Source: Ruminococcus_G sp050944435
GTDB lineage: Bacteria; Bacillota; Clostridia; Lachnospirales; Lachnospiraceae
NCBI GenBank assembly: GCA_050944435.1
Contig: JBMNRB010000006.1
Span: 90,261-154,260, forward strand
Length of the DNA stretch: 64,000 nt
Direction of reading: 5' to 3'
Position 1 is the first letter of the stretch, and the number at the start of each line of letters is the position of its first letter. Below the pieces are notes generated by a model. That model did no database searches. It saw only the letters and a list, made by a program, of their open reading frames with translations, and was not told the DNA's origin. A program made the translations under genes and the position numbers. Positions 16,369 through 25,029 of the stretch are shown in pieces.

Positions 16369-17025
16369 ATGTTGGACGAAAAAGGTATTTCTAAAGCGGT
16401 AATAGCAAGACTGCCCAGATACTACCGTTATCTTGGAGAGTTGATTGACAATAAAGTGGAACGCATTTCTTCAAATGAACTGAGTGATCTGATGAAAGTG
16501 ACTGCGTCCCAGATACGCCAGGATCTGAATAACTTTGGAGGATTCGGCCAGCAGGGATACGGTTATAATGTAAGGTATCTGTACAGCGAAATCGGCAGAA
16601 TACTGGGGTTGGACCAGACCCATACCATGATTATTATCGGGGCAGGCCATCTGGGACAGGCATTGGCTAACTATGTGAAATTTGAAAAAAGAGGCTTTAA
16701 AATCATTGGAATTTTTGATATCAATCCGGAACTGAAAGGCCAAACCGTACGGGAAAACGAGATACAGATGCTGTCGGATCTGCCGGATTTCTTAAAGAAG
16801 CATAAAGTTGATATCGCCACGCTGACCATACCTAAGGACAGTGCAAGGGATGTGGCGGATATGCTGGTGGAAAACGGCGTAAAAGCAATCTGGAATTTTG
16901 CTCATATTGATTTGAACCTGGTGCTTCCAAAGGATGTGATTGTGGAAAACGTACATTTGTCAGAAAGTTTGATGTGTCTTTCTTATAATCTGACTCATGC
17001 CGAAAGAGGATATAAGGATCGTTAA
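16369..17025 (+). CDS. rex: Redox-sensing transcriptional repressor Rex
   Basis: A 218-residue repressor that senses the NADH/NAD ratio and controls fermentation genes. The N-terminal winged helix (about residues 1-80, with SNELSDLMKVTASQIRQDL and the NFGGFGQQGYGY loop) precedes a Rossmann domain with GAGHLGQAL. AAAGGAGG precedes the ATG. Likely targets in this window would be NADH-linked genes such as the alcohol dehydrogenases, but I did not find a convincing operator near them. Confidence 0.95.
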   Translation: MLDEKGISKAVIARLPRYYRYLGELIDNKVERISSNELSDLMKVTASQIRQDLNNFGGFGQQGYGYNVRYLYSEIGRILGLDQTHTMIIIGAGHLGQALANYVKFEKRGFKIIGIFDINPELKGQTVRENEIQMLSDLPDFLKKHKVDIATLTIPKDSARDVADMLVENGVKAIWNFAHIDLNLVLPKDVIVENVHLSESLMCLSYNLTHAERGYKDR

Positions 17026-17028
17026 TTG

Positions 17029-17075
17029 TGTTGTACCTGAAATGTCAGCAGATTTCAGGTACAACATTGTTGTTT
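17029..17075 (+). terminator. Terminator or attenuator between rex and nnr
   Basis: A perfect 15-bp stem (17029-17043 with 17052-17066, 8-nt loop) just after the rex stop is followed by TTGTTGTTTC. The U-tract is interrupted, so partial read-through into nnr is possible. Confidence 0.7.
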
Positions 17076-17090
17076 CAGGGAGGAAGAAAA

Positions 17091-18599
17091 ATGAAGCGCA
17101 TAACAACATCCCGTCAGATGAAGGAATCAGATCAGGCTGCCATAGAGATTATGGGAATTCCTTCCTGCGTTTTGATGGAGCGGGCTGCACTGGCGGTAAA
17201 AGATACACTGTTGGAAGAAGGGTTTGACCTGAGCAGAGTACTGGTTCTTTGCGGCGGGGGCAATAACGGAGGAGACGGCATTGCTGTGGCGAGACTTCTC
17301 CATCTGGAAGGGTACGAGGCTGCTGTCTGCATGACGGGAAATCCGGCACATCGCAGCGAAGAAAATAAAAAACAGAAAAAAATCGCAGAAAATTATGGTA
17401 CAACCTTTGTAAATAACCCGGAGCTCTCCGAATATACTACTATTGTAGATTCTGTGTTTGGAATCGGACTTTCCAGAAATTTGTCAGAGGAATACCGGAA
17501 ACTTTTCCAGAAAATAAACGAGACGAAGGCAAAGGTATTGGCAGTCGATATTCCTTCCGGGATAGATGCGGATACCGGCCGGGTGATGGGCGGAGCCGTA
17601 CGGGCGGACGTGACGGTTACATTCGCCTTTGCGAAACCGGGGCTGCTTTTGTATCCAGGCGCGGCGTATGCAGGGAAAGTAAAGGTCTGTGATATTGGTA
17701 TTTATGAACATGAAAAAGTCTGCTACCATCCGGAAATTTTTACCCTGGAGGAATCCGACTGGAAACTCTTGCCCAAAAGGGATCCCTCCGGCAATAAGGG
17801 AACCTTTGGAAAAGTATTGCTGATTGCCGGTTCCTATGGGATGGAAGGAGCGGCTTATCTCTCCGCATTTTCCTGTTTCCGGACAGGCGCCGGTATGGTA
17901 AAAGTATTTACGGCTTGGCCCAACAGGGAAATTTTACTTCGGCAGCTCCCGGAAGTGATGATTTCCTGTTATGAAGAAGGGAAACTGGACAGGGAATTAT
18001 TGGAAAAGGATATGCAGTGGGCCGATGTGATAGGAATAGGCCCGGGCCTTGGTCAGTCCCGGACCGCGCTGGAAATTTTGGAGTATGTGGCAGAGAACAG
18101 CCGGAAACCTCTGGTAATCGACGCCGATGGATTGAATCTTATCGGAAGCCATTCAGGGATTTTGGAACAGATAAAATGTCCCTGTATTCTGACTCCCCAC
18201 ATGGGGGAGATGAGCCGGCTGTCAGGCCAGACAGTAAAGGAGATTGCAGAAGACAGAATAAAAGCCGCCGGGGATTATGCGGAAAGCCACCATGTCATAT
18301 GTGTGCTGAAGGACGCCCGCACGGTGACGGCCTTTGACAAAAATCATTTTGTTATCAACAGGACGGGCAACAGCGGGATGGCAACTGCCGGGAGCGGTGA
18401 CGTGCTGACGGGAATGATACTGGGCCTGCTGGCGGCGGGAATGAAAAGTGAAACGGCCGCCTGCTTCGGCGTTTGGATTCATGGAAAGGCAGGAGATGCT
18501 GCCGGCGAAGAATTGGGGGAAGCCTCTGTGACAGCGGAGGATATTATAGCCGCCATACCGGCGGTACTGCGGCAGAAGGACAGGCCGCCGAAAAAATAA
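17091..18599 (+). CDS. nnr: Bifunctional NAD(P)H-hydrate epimerase/dehydratase
   Basis: A 502-residue metabolite-repair enzyme. The N-terminal YjeF_N domain (about 1-215, with CGGGNNGGDGIAVAR and VDIPSGIDADTG) epimerises damaged NAD(P)HX. The C-terminal carbohydrate-kinase-like domain (about 225-500, with GNKGTFGKVLLIAGS, GPGLGQ, and NSGMATAGSGDVLTG) dehydrates S-NADPHX using ADP. The start at 17091 has GGGAGG; the frame upstream runs through the rex hairpin and is not used. It heads an nnr-alr-mazF run, a common clostridial order. Confidence 0.95.
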   Translation: MKRITTSRQMKESDQAAIEIMGIPSCVLMERAALAVKDTLLEEGFDLSRVLVLCGGGNNGGDGIAVARLLHLEGYEAAVCMTGNPAHRSEENKKQKKIAENYGTTFVNNPELSEYTTIVDSVFGIGLSRNLSEEYRKLFQKINETKAKVLAVDIPSGIDADTGRVMGGAVRADVTVTFAFAKPGLLLYPGAAYAGKVKVCDIGIYEHEKVCYHPEIFTLEESDWKLLPKRDPSGNKGTFGKVLLIAGSYGMEGAAYLSAFSCFRTGAGMVKVFTAWPNREILLRQLPEVMISCYEEGKLDRELLEKDMQWADVIGIGPGLGQSRTALEILEYVAENSRKPLVIDADGLNLIGSHSGILEQIKCPCILTPHMGEMSRLSGQTVKEIAEDRIKAAGDYAESHHVICVLKDARTVTAFDKNHFVINRTGNSGMATAGSGDVLTGMILGLLAAGMKSETAACFGVWIHGKAGDAAGEELGEASVTAEDIIAAIPAVLRQKDRPPKK

Positions 18600-18619
18600 C
18601 TACGAAAGAAGGGATAGGT

Positions 18620-19795
18620 ATGGAATTGTACAGACGGATACATGCTCGGATCGATCTGGATGCCGTTGAAAAGAATTTCATACAGATGAAAAACAATATC
18701 AAGAAAGACACAAAAATGATTGCTGTGGTAAAGGCGGACGGGTATGGTCACGGGGCTGTTCCCATTGCAAAGATGGCGGAAGAGTTCGACTATATCTGGG
18801 GATTTGCGGTGGCCACGGTAGGCGAGGCGATGCAGCTTCGGCAAAACAAGATAAGGAAACCTATTCTTATTCTTGGATTTGCTTTTCCGGAAGATTATGA
18901 AACCATTGTAAGGAATGAGATAAGGCCGGCAGTTTTCAAGGTTTCCATGGCAAAAGAGCTGTCCCAGGCGGCTGTGAAGGCGGGAAAAGATATAAAAATT
19001 CATCTGGCGGTGGATACGGGCATGAACCGGATCGGTTTTGCCGATACGCAGGAGAGCGTAGAAAAGATCGGGGAAATTGCCCGTCTTCCCCGTGTGGAGG
19101 TGGAAGGAATGTTTACCCACTTTGCCCGGGCGGACGAGATATCTCTGGACCCGGCAAAAAAACAGCTTGACCGGTATCTGCGGTTTGACGATATGCTGAA
19201 AAAAGCCGGGATAAACGTTCCTTTCCGGCATTGCAGCAACAGTGCGGCCATCATGCAGTTTCCCGAAGCCAATCTTGATCTGGTAAGGGCGGGAATCAGC
19301 ATTTACGGCCTGTATCCTTCTGATGAAGTAAAAAAAGAACCGGTGCATCTGACTCCGGTAATGAGTTTAAAAAGCAGTATTTCTTTTATAAAAACACTGG
19401 ATAAGGGAGAGGCAGTCAGCTATGGAGGTACATATATTACAGAAAGACCTACGGTGGTTGCCACCATACCGGTGGGATATGCGGACGGTTATGCCAGAAG
19501 TCTGTCCAATAAAGGATACGTATTGATCCGCGGAAAGAAAGCTCCCATTCTGGGAAGGGTCTGTATGGATCAGTTCATGGTGGACGTCACAGAAATTGAA
19601 GGGGTCCAGGAATTTGACGAGGTGACTCTGCTGGGCCGGGATGGAGACGAGAAAATTACCATGGAGATGCTGGGGGATCTGTCCGGACGTTTTAATTATG
19701 AATTTGCCTGCTGCATTGACAAACGCGTTCCGCGCATTTTTGTAAGACATGGGAATACACCAGAGAATTTTGGCAATACTATGGCTAGATCATAG
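18620..19795 (+). CDS. alr: Alanine racemase
   Basis: A 391-residue fold-III PLP enzyme converting L-Ala to D-Ala for peptidoglycan. The PLP lysine is K38 in VVKADGYGHG, and the catalytic tyrosine region AVSYGGTYI and substrate loop GRVCMDQFMVD are present. The open frame extends upstream into nnr, but the ATG at 18620 gives the canonical N-terminus and has AGGGATAGG upstream. It follows nnr by 20 bp. It is the only obvious source of D-Ala in the window and is unlinked to the dlt-like cassette. Confidence 0.95.
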   Translation: MELYRRIHARIDLDAVEKNFIQMKNNIKKDTKMIAVVKADGYGHGAVPIAKMAEEFDYIWGFAVATVGEAMQLRQNKIRKPILILGFAFPEDYETIVRNEIRPAVFKVSMAKELSQAAVKAGKDIKIHLAVDTGMNRIGFADTQESVEKIGEIARLPRVEVEGMFTHFARADEISLDPAKKQLDRYLRFDDMLKKAGINVPFRHCSNSAAIMQFPEANLDLVRAGISIYGLYPSDEVKKEPVHLTPVMSLKSSISFIKTLDKGEAVSYGGTYITERPTVVATIPVGYADGYARSLSNKGYVLIRGKKAPILGRVCMDQFMVDVTEIEGVQEFDEVTLLGRDGDEKITMEMLGDLSGRFNYEFACCIDKRVPRIFVRHGNTPENFGNTMARS

Positions 19796-19815
19796 AAAAT
19801 CGGAGTGTGAATGGT

Positions 19816-20163
19816 GTGGTTATTAAACGCGGAGATATTTTTTACGCAGATTTAAGGCCGGTCGTGGGAAGCGAACAAGGCGGAATACGGCCTGTTCTCA
19901 TTATACAAAACGATATTGGAAATAAGCACAGCCCGACGGTTATCTGTGCGGCGATTACTTCAAAAATGAACAAGGCAAAACTGCCGACCCATATAGAAAT
20001 TGACGCCTCGTCCTATGCAATTGTGAAAGATTCAGTGATCTTGCTGGAGCAGCTGCGGACGATAGATAAGCAGAGGCTGAAAGATAAAGTATGTCATCTG
20101 GATGGGGAGCTTTTAAAGCAAGTGAATAAAGCCCTTTGTATCAGTCTGGAACTTTCTACATAG
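19816..20163 (+). CDS. MazF/NdoA-family endoribonuclease toxin without adjacent antitoxin
   Basis: A 115-residue MazF-type toxin, which in Bacillus (NdoA/EndoA) cleaves mRNA at UACAU. The product starts VVIKRGDIFYADLRPVVGSE, matching the family. The GTG at 19816 is chosen because GGAG lies 10 nt upstream; the GTG at 19807 is too close to it. The 20-bp gap after alr leaves no room for the MazE-like antitoxin found at this place in Bacillus. No terminator separates it from alr, so it is probably co-transcribed. Confidence 0.9.
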   Translation: MVIKRGDIFYADLRPVVGSEQGGIRPVLIIQNDIGNKHSPTVICAAITSKMNKAKLPTHIEIDASSYAIVKDSVILLEQLRTIDKQRLKDKVCHLDGELLKQVNKALCISLELST

Positions 20164-20170
20164 AGAGCCG

Positions 20171-20199
20171 TATTGACGAATGAATGGGATAATGGTATA
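20171..20199 (+). promoter_or_regulatory. Sigma-A promoter of the YebC-family gene
   Basis: TTGACG (20171-20176), a 17-bp spacer and TATATT (20194-20199) lie 44 bp before the start. Confidence 0.75.
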
Positions 20200-20242
20200 T
20201 TTTTAAAAGCAACAAAATACACCAGGAAGAAGGAAATAGAAT

Positions 20243-20971
20243 ATGTCAGGACATTCAAAATTTGCAAACATAAAGCACAAGAAAGAAAAAAACGACGCAA
20301 AAAAGGGAAAGATTTTTACGATTATCGGCCGTGAAATTGTGGTTGCCGTGAAGGAAGGCGGTCCTGATCCGGCCAACAACAGCAAGCTGCGGGATGTGAT
20401 TGCCAAGGCGAAGGCAAACAATATGCCCAATGATACCATTGACCGGGGAATCAAAAAGGCCGCCGGGGATGCAGACGCATCCAATTATGAGTATGTTACA
20501 TATGAAGGGTACGGTCCCAACGGCATTGCCATTATTGTAGATGCGTTGACAGATAATAAAAACAGGACGGCAGCCAATGTCAGAAGCGCGTTTACCAAAG
20601 GAAACGGCAATATTGGGACGCCCGGATGTGTGTCTTTTATGTTCGATAAAAAGGGACAGATCATTATTTCAAAAGAAGAATGTGATATGGAAAGCGATGA
20701 TTTGATGATGACGGCGCTGGATGCAGGGGCGGAAGACTTTGCAGAGGAAGAAGACAGTTATGAAATTATCACAGATCCTGATGATTTTTCTGTGGTTCGT
20801 GAAACTCTGGAAAAGGAAAACATCCCCATGGCTTCCGCGGAAGTTACTATGATTCCCCAGACCTGGGTGGAATTGACGGATGAAACGGCGATAAAAAATC
20901 TCCAGAAAACACTGGATTTATTAGAAGATGACGACGATGTACAGTATGTATATCACAACTGGGATGAATAA
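20243..20971 (+). CDS. YebC/PmpR family protein
   Basis: A 242-residue member of the YebC/TACO1 family, with the hallmark start MSGHSKFANIKHKK followed by KNDAKKGKIFT, and the acidic C-terminal domain ending DDVQYVYHNWDE. Family members were described as DNA-binding regulators and more recently linked to translation of proline-rich stretches. An AGGAAGAAGGAAA site precedes the ATG. A strong terminator follows at once. Confidence 0.92.
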   Translation: MSGHSKFANIKHKKEKNDAKKGKIFTIIGREIVVAVKEGGPDPANNSKLRDVIAKAKANNMPNDTIDRGIKKAAGDADASNYEYVTYEGYGPNGIAIIVDALTDNKNRTAANVRSAFTKGNGNIGTPGCVSFMFDKKGQIIISKEECDMESDDLMMTALDAGAEDFAEEEDSYEIITDPDDFSVVRETLEKENIPMASAEVTMIPQTWVELTDETAIKNLQKTLDLLEDDDDVQYVYHNWDE

Positions 20972-20981
20972 TTGAATGCAT

Positions 20982-21030
20982 AAAACTCCTCTTATTTGCA
21001 GATAGCTATAGAAAAAAGAGGAGTTTTTTT
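20982..21030 (+). terminator. Terminator whose 3' arm is also the next gene's ribosome-binding site
   Basis: AAAACTCCTCTT (20982-20993) pairs with AAGAGGAGTTTT (21016-21027), and the T7 tract (21024-21030) runs directly into the ATG at 21031. GAGGAG (21018-21023) in the 3' arm is the only ribosome-binding site for the ClpP-like gene, 7 nt before its start. Confidence 0.85.
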
Positions 21031-21672
21031 ATGGAAAATATTACAAAGACAGGAAATATGACAGAACTTCAGACCAGGATACAGCTTCTGACCATTATCG
21101 GTGAAGTGGAGGGCCATGAAGCGCTTCCGGAACGATCCAAGACCACGAAATACGAACAGGTGCTTCCCCGTCTGGCCATGATCGAAGACAATGACGAGAC
21201 TGAGGGAATGCTGATCCTTTTGAATACGGTGGGGGGCGATGTGGAAGCGGGACTGGCCATTGCCGAAATGATTGCTTCCCTGAGCAAGCCTACAGTGTCT
21301 TTAGTCCTGGGAGGGGGCCATTCCATCGGCGTACCTCTGGCGGTATCGGCGGATTATTCTTTTATCGTTCCAAGCGCGACGATGGTGATACATCCGGTGC
21401 GGCAGAGCGGGACCTTTATCGGAGTGGCTCAGTCCTATCGGAATATTGAAAAAACCCAGGACAGAATCACGGAATTTGTGTCGGGTCATTCTCAGATTTC
21501 TCAGAAACGGCTGGAAGAACTGATGCTGGATACCCACATGCTGGTAAAGGATGTGGGAACCATGCTGGATGGGAAAGAAGCGGTAAGGGAAGGCATCATC
21601 AATGAAGTGGGAGGAATCCAAAAAGCGTTGAAAAAACTCCATGAATTAATTGAGGAAAAAAGGGACTCGTAA
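21031..21672 (+). CDS. ClpP-like serine protease (TepA/YmfB type)
   Basis: A 213-residue ClpP-superfamily protein of the translocation-enhancing TepA group, usually found near ftsK/spoIIIE in Firmicutes, as here. S98 in GGGHSIGVPLA and H121 in MVIHPVRQSG are the catalytic pair, with an Asp (D174 or D180) near VKDVGTMLDG. TVGGDVEAGLAIAEMI is the ClpP oligomer-core region. The start at 21031 depends on a GAGGAG in the preceding terminator stem. TepA has been linked to protein export and sporulation in Bacillus. Confidence 0.88.
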   Translation: MENITKTGNMTELQTRIQLLTIIGEVEGHEALPERSKTTKYEQVLPRLAMIEDNDETEGMLILLNTVGGDVEAGLAIAEMIASLSKPTVSLVLGGGHSIGVPLAVSADYSFIVPSATMVIHPVRQSGTFIGVAQSYRNIEKTQDRITEFVSGHSQISQKRLEELMLDTHMLVKDVGTMLDGKEAVREGIINEVGGIQKALKKLHELIEEKRDS

Positions 21673-21673
21673 A

Positions 21674-21702
21674 TTGTATATCCAGATAAATTGTGATATA
21701 AT
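21674..21702 (+). promoter_or_regulatory. Putative sigma-A promoter of uppP
   Basis: TTGTAT (21674-21679), a 17-bp spacer and TATAAT (21697-21702) lie 32 bp before the uppP start. The -35 is a weak match. Confidence 0.6.
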
Positions 21703-21734
21703 TTCGATTGTATTACGATAAGGTGGTTAAAAAA

Positions 21735-22619
21735 ATGACATTAATAGAATCGATCTTGCTGGGACTGCTGCAGGGCATTACAGAGTTTCTTCCGGTCAGC
21801 AGTTCCGGCCATCTGGTGATTTTAAGAAAGCTGCTGGGAATATCTGCTGCAGATACAGGAATCCTTTTTGATGTTATGCTGCATCTGGGCACCCTGGCAG
21901 CTGTCTTTACGGTCTTTTGGAAGGATATCAAAAGGCTGGTGAGGGAAACGGTGCGTATGATAGGGGACGCGCTGCGGAACATGAAGCTGTTGTGGAAAAA
22001 AATTCGTTCCGGCGAAGAACAGCGGTATTGTAAAATTGTACATAATAATTACCGGAAATTTGTGCTTTTGATTTTAATTTCAACCATTCCCACCGGGGTG
22101 ATTGGAATTTTAGCGGATCCGGCAGTGGAATATGCGTCCACGTCTTTGCTTGCCGCAGGGATTGGTCTTTATGTAACCAGCGTTATGCTTCTGGTGGTTG
22201 ATTTTGTGAAGGACGGGGAAAAGCTGCCCAGAGACGCAGGGTACTGGTGTGCGGTTGTCATTGGCATCTGCCAGGGGCTGGCGGTCTTTCCAGGGGTTTC
22301 ACGTTCAGGCATTACGATTGCCGCCTGCCTGCTCTGCGGATTCCATAAGAAATTTTCTGTGAAATATTCTTTCATAATGTCCATACCGGCCATCCTGGGG
22401 GCGGTAATCTGGGAGTTAAGAAAGCTCCCGGCTATACAGTTTCAGCCGCTGCCTTTCTTGTATGGACTGATTGGTGTGGTAATTGCCGGCGCTGTAGGGT
22501 ATTTCTGCATCAGATTTATGATAAAGCTGATCCGGCGGAAACGTTTTAAATATTTCGCCGGCTACTGCTTTTTCATCGGTACGGTGGCCCTGGTATGTCA
22601 CTTTGTAATGGGAGCATGA
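21735..22619 (+). CDS. uppP: Undecaprenyl-diphosphatase
   Basis: A 294-residue membrane phosphatase that recycles undecaprenyl pyrophosphate for wall synthesis and gives bacitracin tolerance. The two signature regions are QGITEFLPVSSSGHL near the start and FPGVSRSGITIAACLL near residue 190. About seven to eight hydrophobic helices are visible. A ~60-residue insertion around residues 65-100 is charged and cytoplasmic. The ATG at 21735 follows AAGGTGG; upstream in-frame codons are not conserved. Confidence 0.93.
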   Translation: MTLIESILLGLLQGITEFLPVSSSGHLVILRKLLGISAADTGILFDVMLHLGTLAAVFTVFWKDIKRLVRETVRMIGDALRNMKLLWKKIRSGEEQRYCKIVHNNYRKFVLLILISTIPTGVIGILADPAVEYASTSLLAAGIGLYVTSVMLLVVDFVKDGEKLPRDAGYWCAVVIGICQGLAVFPGVSRSGITIAACLLCGFHKKFSVKYSFIMSIPAILGAVIWELRKLPAIQFQPLPFLYGLIGVVIAGAVGYFCIRFMIKLIRRKRFKYFAGYCFFIGTVALVCHFVMGA

Positions 22620-22641
22620 TAATAGTGGAGGTAGAGAGCAG

Positions 22642-24993
22642 ATGGCAGGAGCCAGAAAGAGAAAAACGCAAAAACAAAAGACAAAAAGAAAGGGCAATGC
22701 GCTGTATCAGGACATTATTATTTTGCTGACTCTTGCGGTTTCTATTTTACTGTTTATCAGCAATTTTGGAGTGGGCGGTTTCGTGGGAAATGCCGTGAGT
22801 TCTTTTTTCTTCGGCCTGTTCGGGCTGATGGCATACATATTTCCGGCGCTTCTTTTTGTGGGCACGGCTTTTTATATCTCCAATAAAGATAACAGACTGA
22901 TCCGGCGGAAAATGACAGGCGCAGTCGGATGCCTCTTTTTCATGTGCGGTTTCCTTCATCTGCTGACCATGGGCACGGCAGAAGGCAGTCAGGTAATGGA
23001 AAGTTTTATGATCTGTGCCAAAAATAAAATGGGCGGAGGCATTTTGGGAGCTTTTCAAAGCTGGCTGTTCAGCCTGGCTTTCGGGAAAATCGGAGCATAC
23101 GTAATCATTGTTGCGGGATTGATTATTTTTGTCATCATTCTGACCCAGAAACCAGTGATTTCTTCTCTTCGCCGGTGTGGGGAAAAGGCATATGAAAACG
23201 CGGCTCAGACCCATAAGCGCCGCAAGGAGGTGCAAAAGGAACGGTCTGTACGAAAAAGGGAGGAGAAAAGGTCTGCGCCGGTGGATGTGGTGCTGAAAAA
23301 AGAAGACTCCTCAAAAGAATTTAAAATACCTGACTTTCTGGAGGATTTTCCATCAGATCCTCAGCCGGCAGAAGCTGCGGAAAGGCCGGCAGATATTTTC
23401 GAAGAACCGCCCAGAGGAGCACGGAAAAAAAATCCCCGTTCTTCCCAAAAGGAGATTCATGAGGGGATCAATGAAATCAGATCCGATATTCGGGAGCAGG
23501 AATCCCCGGAAAAACACGGCGATGATTATGAGCTCCCGCCTTTGTCTCTGCTGAAAAAGTCCGGAAAAAATAAAGAGAGCGGAAGAAATTCACAGGTAAA
23601 GGCGACAGCGATGAAACTGCAGCAGACGCTGAAGAATTTCGGAGTCAATGTTACGGTTACGGATGTAAGCTGCGGTCCCACCGTGACCAGATATGAACTG
23701 CAGCCGGAGCAGGGAGTGAAAGTGAGCAGAATCGTGAATCTGGCGGACGATATCAAGCTGAATCTGGCGGCTTCTGATATCCGTATCGAAGCGCCGATTC
23801 CTGGAAAAGCCGCTGTGGGTATCGAAGTACCCAATCAGACCAACAGCGCCGTATTGCTTAGAGATCTGTTGGAATCGGATGCATTCCAGGAATACCCTTC
23901 CAACCTTGCCTTTGCAGTGGGAAAGGATATTGCCGGTCAGCCGGTGGTGGCGGATATTGCCAAAATGCCCCATCTTCTGATCGCCGGCGCCACCGGTTCC
24001 GGTAAATCAGTCTGCATCAACACGCTGATTATGAGCATTTTGTATAAAGCAAAGCCCGAGGATGTCAAACTGATTATGATTGACCCGAAGGTAGTGGAAT
24101 TAAGCGTGTACAACGGCATTCCCCATCTGTATATTCCAGTGGTTACGGATCCTAAGAAAGCAGCGGGAGCTTTAAACTGGGCGGTGGCGGAGATGACGGA
24201 CCGGTATAATAAATTTGCAGAATATAATGTCCGGGATTTGAAAGGATACAATGCAAAGGTTGCGGGCATTCAGGGAATTGAGGAGGAAAACAAACCGAAA
24301 AAACTGCCTCAGATTGTTATCATCGTAGATGAGCTGGCGGATTTGATGATGGTGGCTCCGGGAGAAGTGGAAGACGCTATCTGCCGACTGGCGCAGCTGG
24401 CCAGAGCGGCGGGGATTCATCTGATTATTGCGACTCAGAGGCCGTCGGTAAACGTTATTACAGGGCTGATTAAAGCCAATATGCCTTCCAGAATTGCATT
24501 TTCCGTTTCATCCGGCGTGGACTCCAGGACAATTATTGACATGAACGGGGCGGAAAAACTGCTGGGTAAGGGAGATATGCTTTTTTATCCCCAGGGATAT
24601 CAGAAACCGGCCCGGGTACAGGGATCCTTTGTGTCAGACAAAGAGGTCAGCAGCGTGGTTGAATTTCTTGCACAGAACCATGGGGTATCGGAGTATGATA
24701 CCCAGATTGAAGAGCAGATCAATCATCACAGCAGCATTGGCGGCAGCATAAACGAGGAAAATTCAGAGGAGAGAGATGTTTATTTTGAAAAGGCAGGCAG
24801 ATTTATCATTGAAAAAGATAAAGCCTCCATCGGTATGCTGCAGAGGATGTTTAAAATAGGGTTTAACAGAGCTGCAAGAATCATGGATCAGCTCAGTGAA
24901 GCAGGCGTCGTAGGACCGGAGGAAGGGACAAAGCCGCGGAAAGTGCTGATGAGCATGGAAGAATTTGAAAAATATATTGAAGAAGTTTTATAA
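22642..24993 (+). CDS. FtsK/SpoIIIE family DNA translocase
   Basis: A 783-residue membrane-anchored DNA pump for chromosome segregation at septation or sporulation. Four hydrophobic segments span roughly residues 20-170, then a charged linker (170-310), then the motor with Walker A GATGSGKSVCIN and Walker B IIVDELADLMMV, and a C-terminal gamma winged helix (SIGMLQRMFKIGFNRAARI) for polar DNA-sequence recognition. It could be the vegetative FtsK or SpoIIIE; sequence alone does not decide. GTGGAGG precedes the ATG. Confidence 0.93.
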   Translation: MAGARKRKTQKQKTKRKGNALYQDIIILLTLAVSILLFISNFGVGGFVGNAVSSFFFGLFGLMAYIFPALLFVGTAFYISNKDNRLIRRKMTGAVGCLFFMCGFLHLLTMGTAEGSQVMESFMICAKNKMGGGILGAFQSWLFSLAFGKIGAYVIIVAGLIIFVIILTQKPVISSLRRCGEKAYENAAQTHKRRKEVQKERSVRKREEKRSAPVDVVLKKEDSSKEFKIPDFLEDFPSDPQPAEAAERPADIFEEPPRGARKKNPRSSQKEIHEGINEIRSDIREQESPEKHGDDYELPPLSLLKKSGKNKESGRNSQVKATAMKLQQTLKNFGVNVTVTDVSCGPTVTRYELQPEQGVKVSRIVNLADDIKLNLAASDIRIEAPIPGKAAVGIEVPNQTNSAVLLRDLLESDAFQEYPSNLAFAVGKDIAGQPVVADIAKMPHLLIAGATGSGKSVCINTLIMSILYKAKPEDVKLIMIDPKVVELSVYNGIPHLYIPVVTDPKKAAGALNWAVAEMTDRYNKFAEYNVRDLKGYNAKVAGIQGIEEENKPKKLPQIVIIVDELADLMMVAPGEVEDAICRLAQLARAAGIHLIIATQRPSVNVITGLIKANMPSRIAFSVSSGVDSRTIIDMNGAEKLLGKGDMLFYPQGYQKPARVQGSFVSDKEVSSVVEFLAQNHGVSEYDTQIEEQINHHSSIGGSINEENSEERDVYFEKAGRFIIEKDKASIGMLQRMFKIGFNRAARIMDQLSEAGVVGPEEGTKPRKVLMSMEEFEKYIEEVL

Positions 24994-25029
24994 ATGTCTT
25001 ATGATAATATAGGATGGAGAAAATATATT

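Noticed and set aside
19796..19815. Antitoxin gene between alr and the MazF-type toxin
   Set aside because: The gap is 20 bp, too short for any gene, and the end of alr encodes normal alanine racemase sequence.
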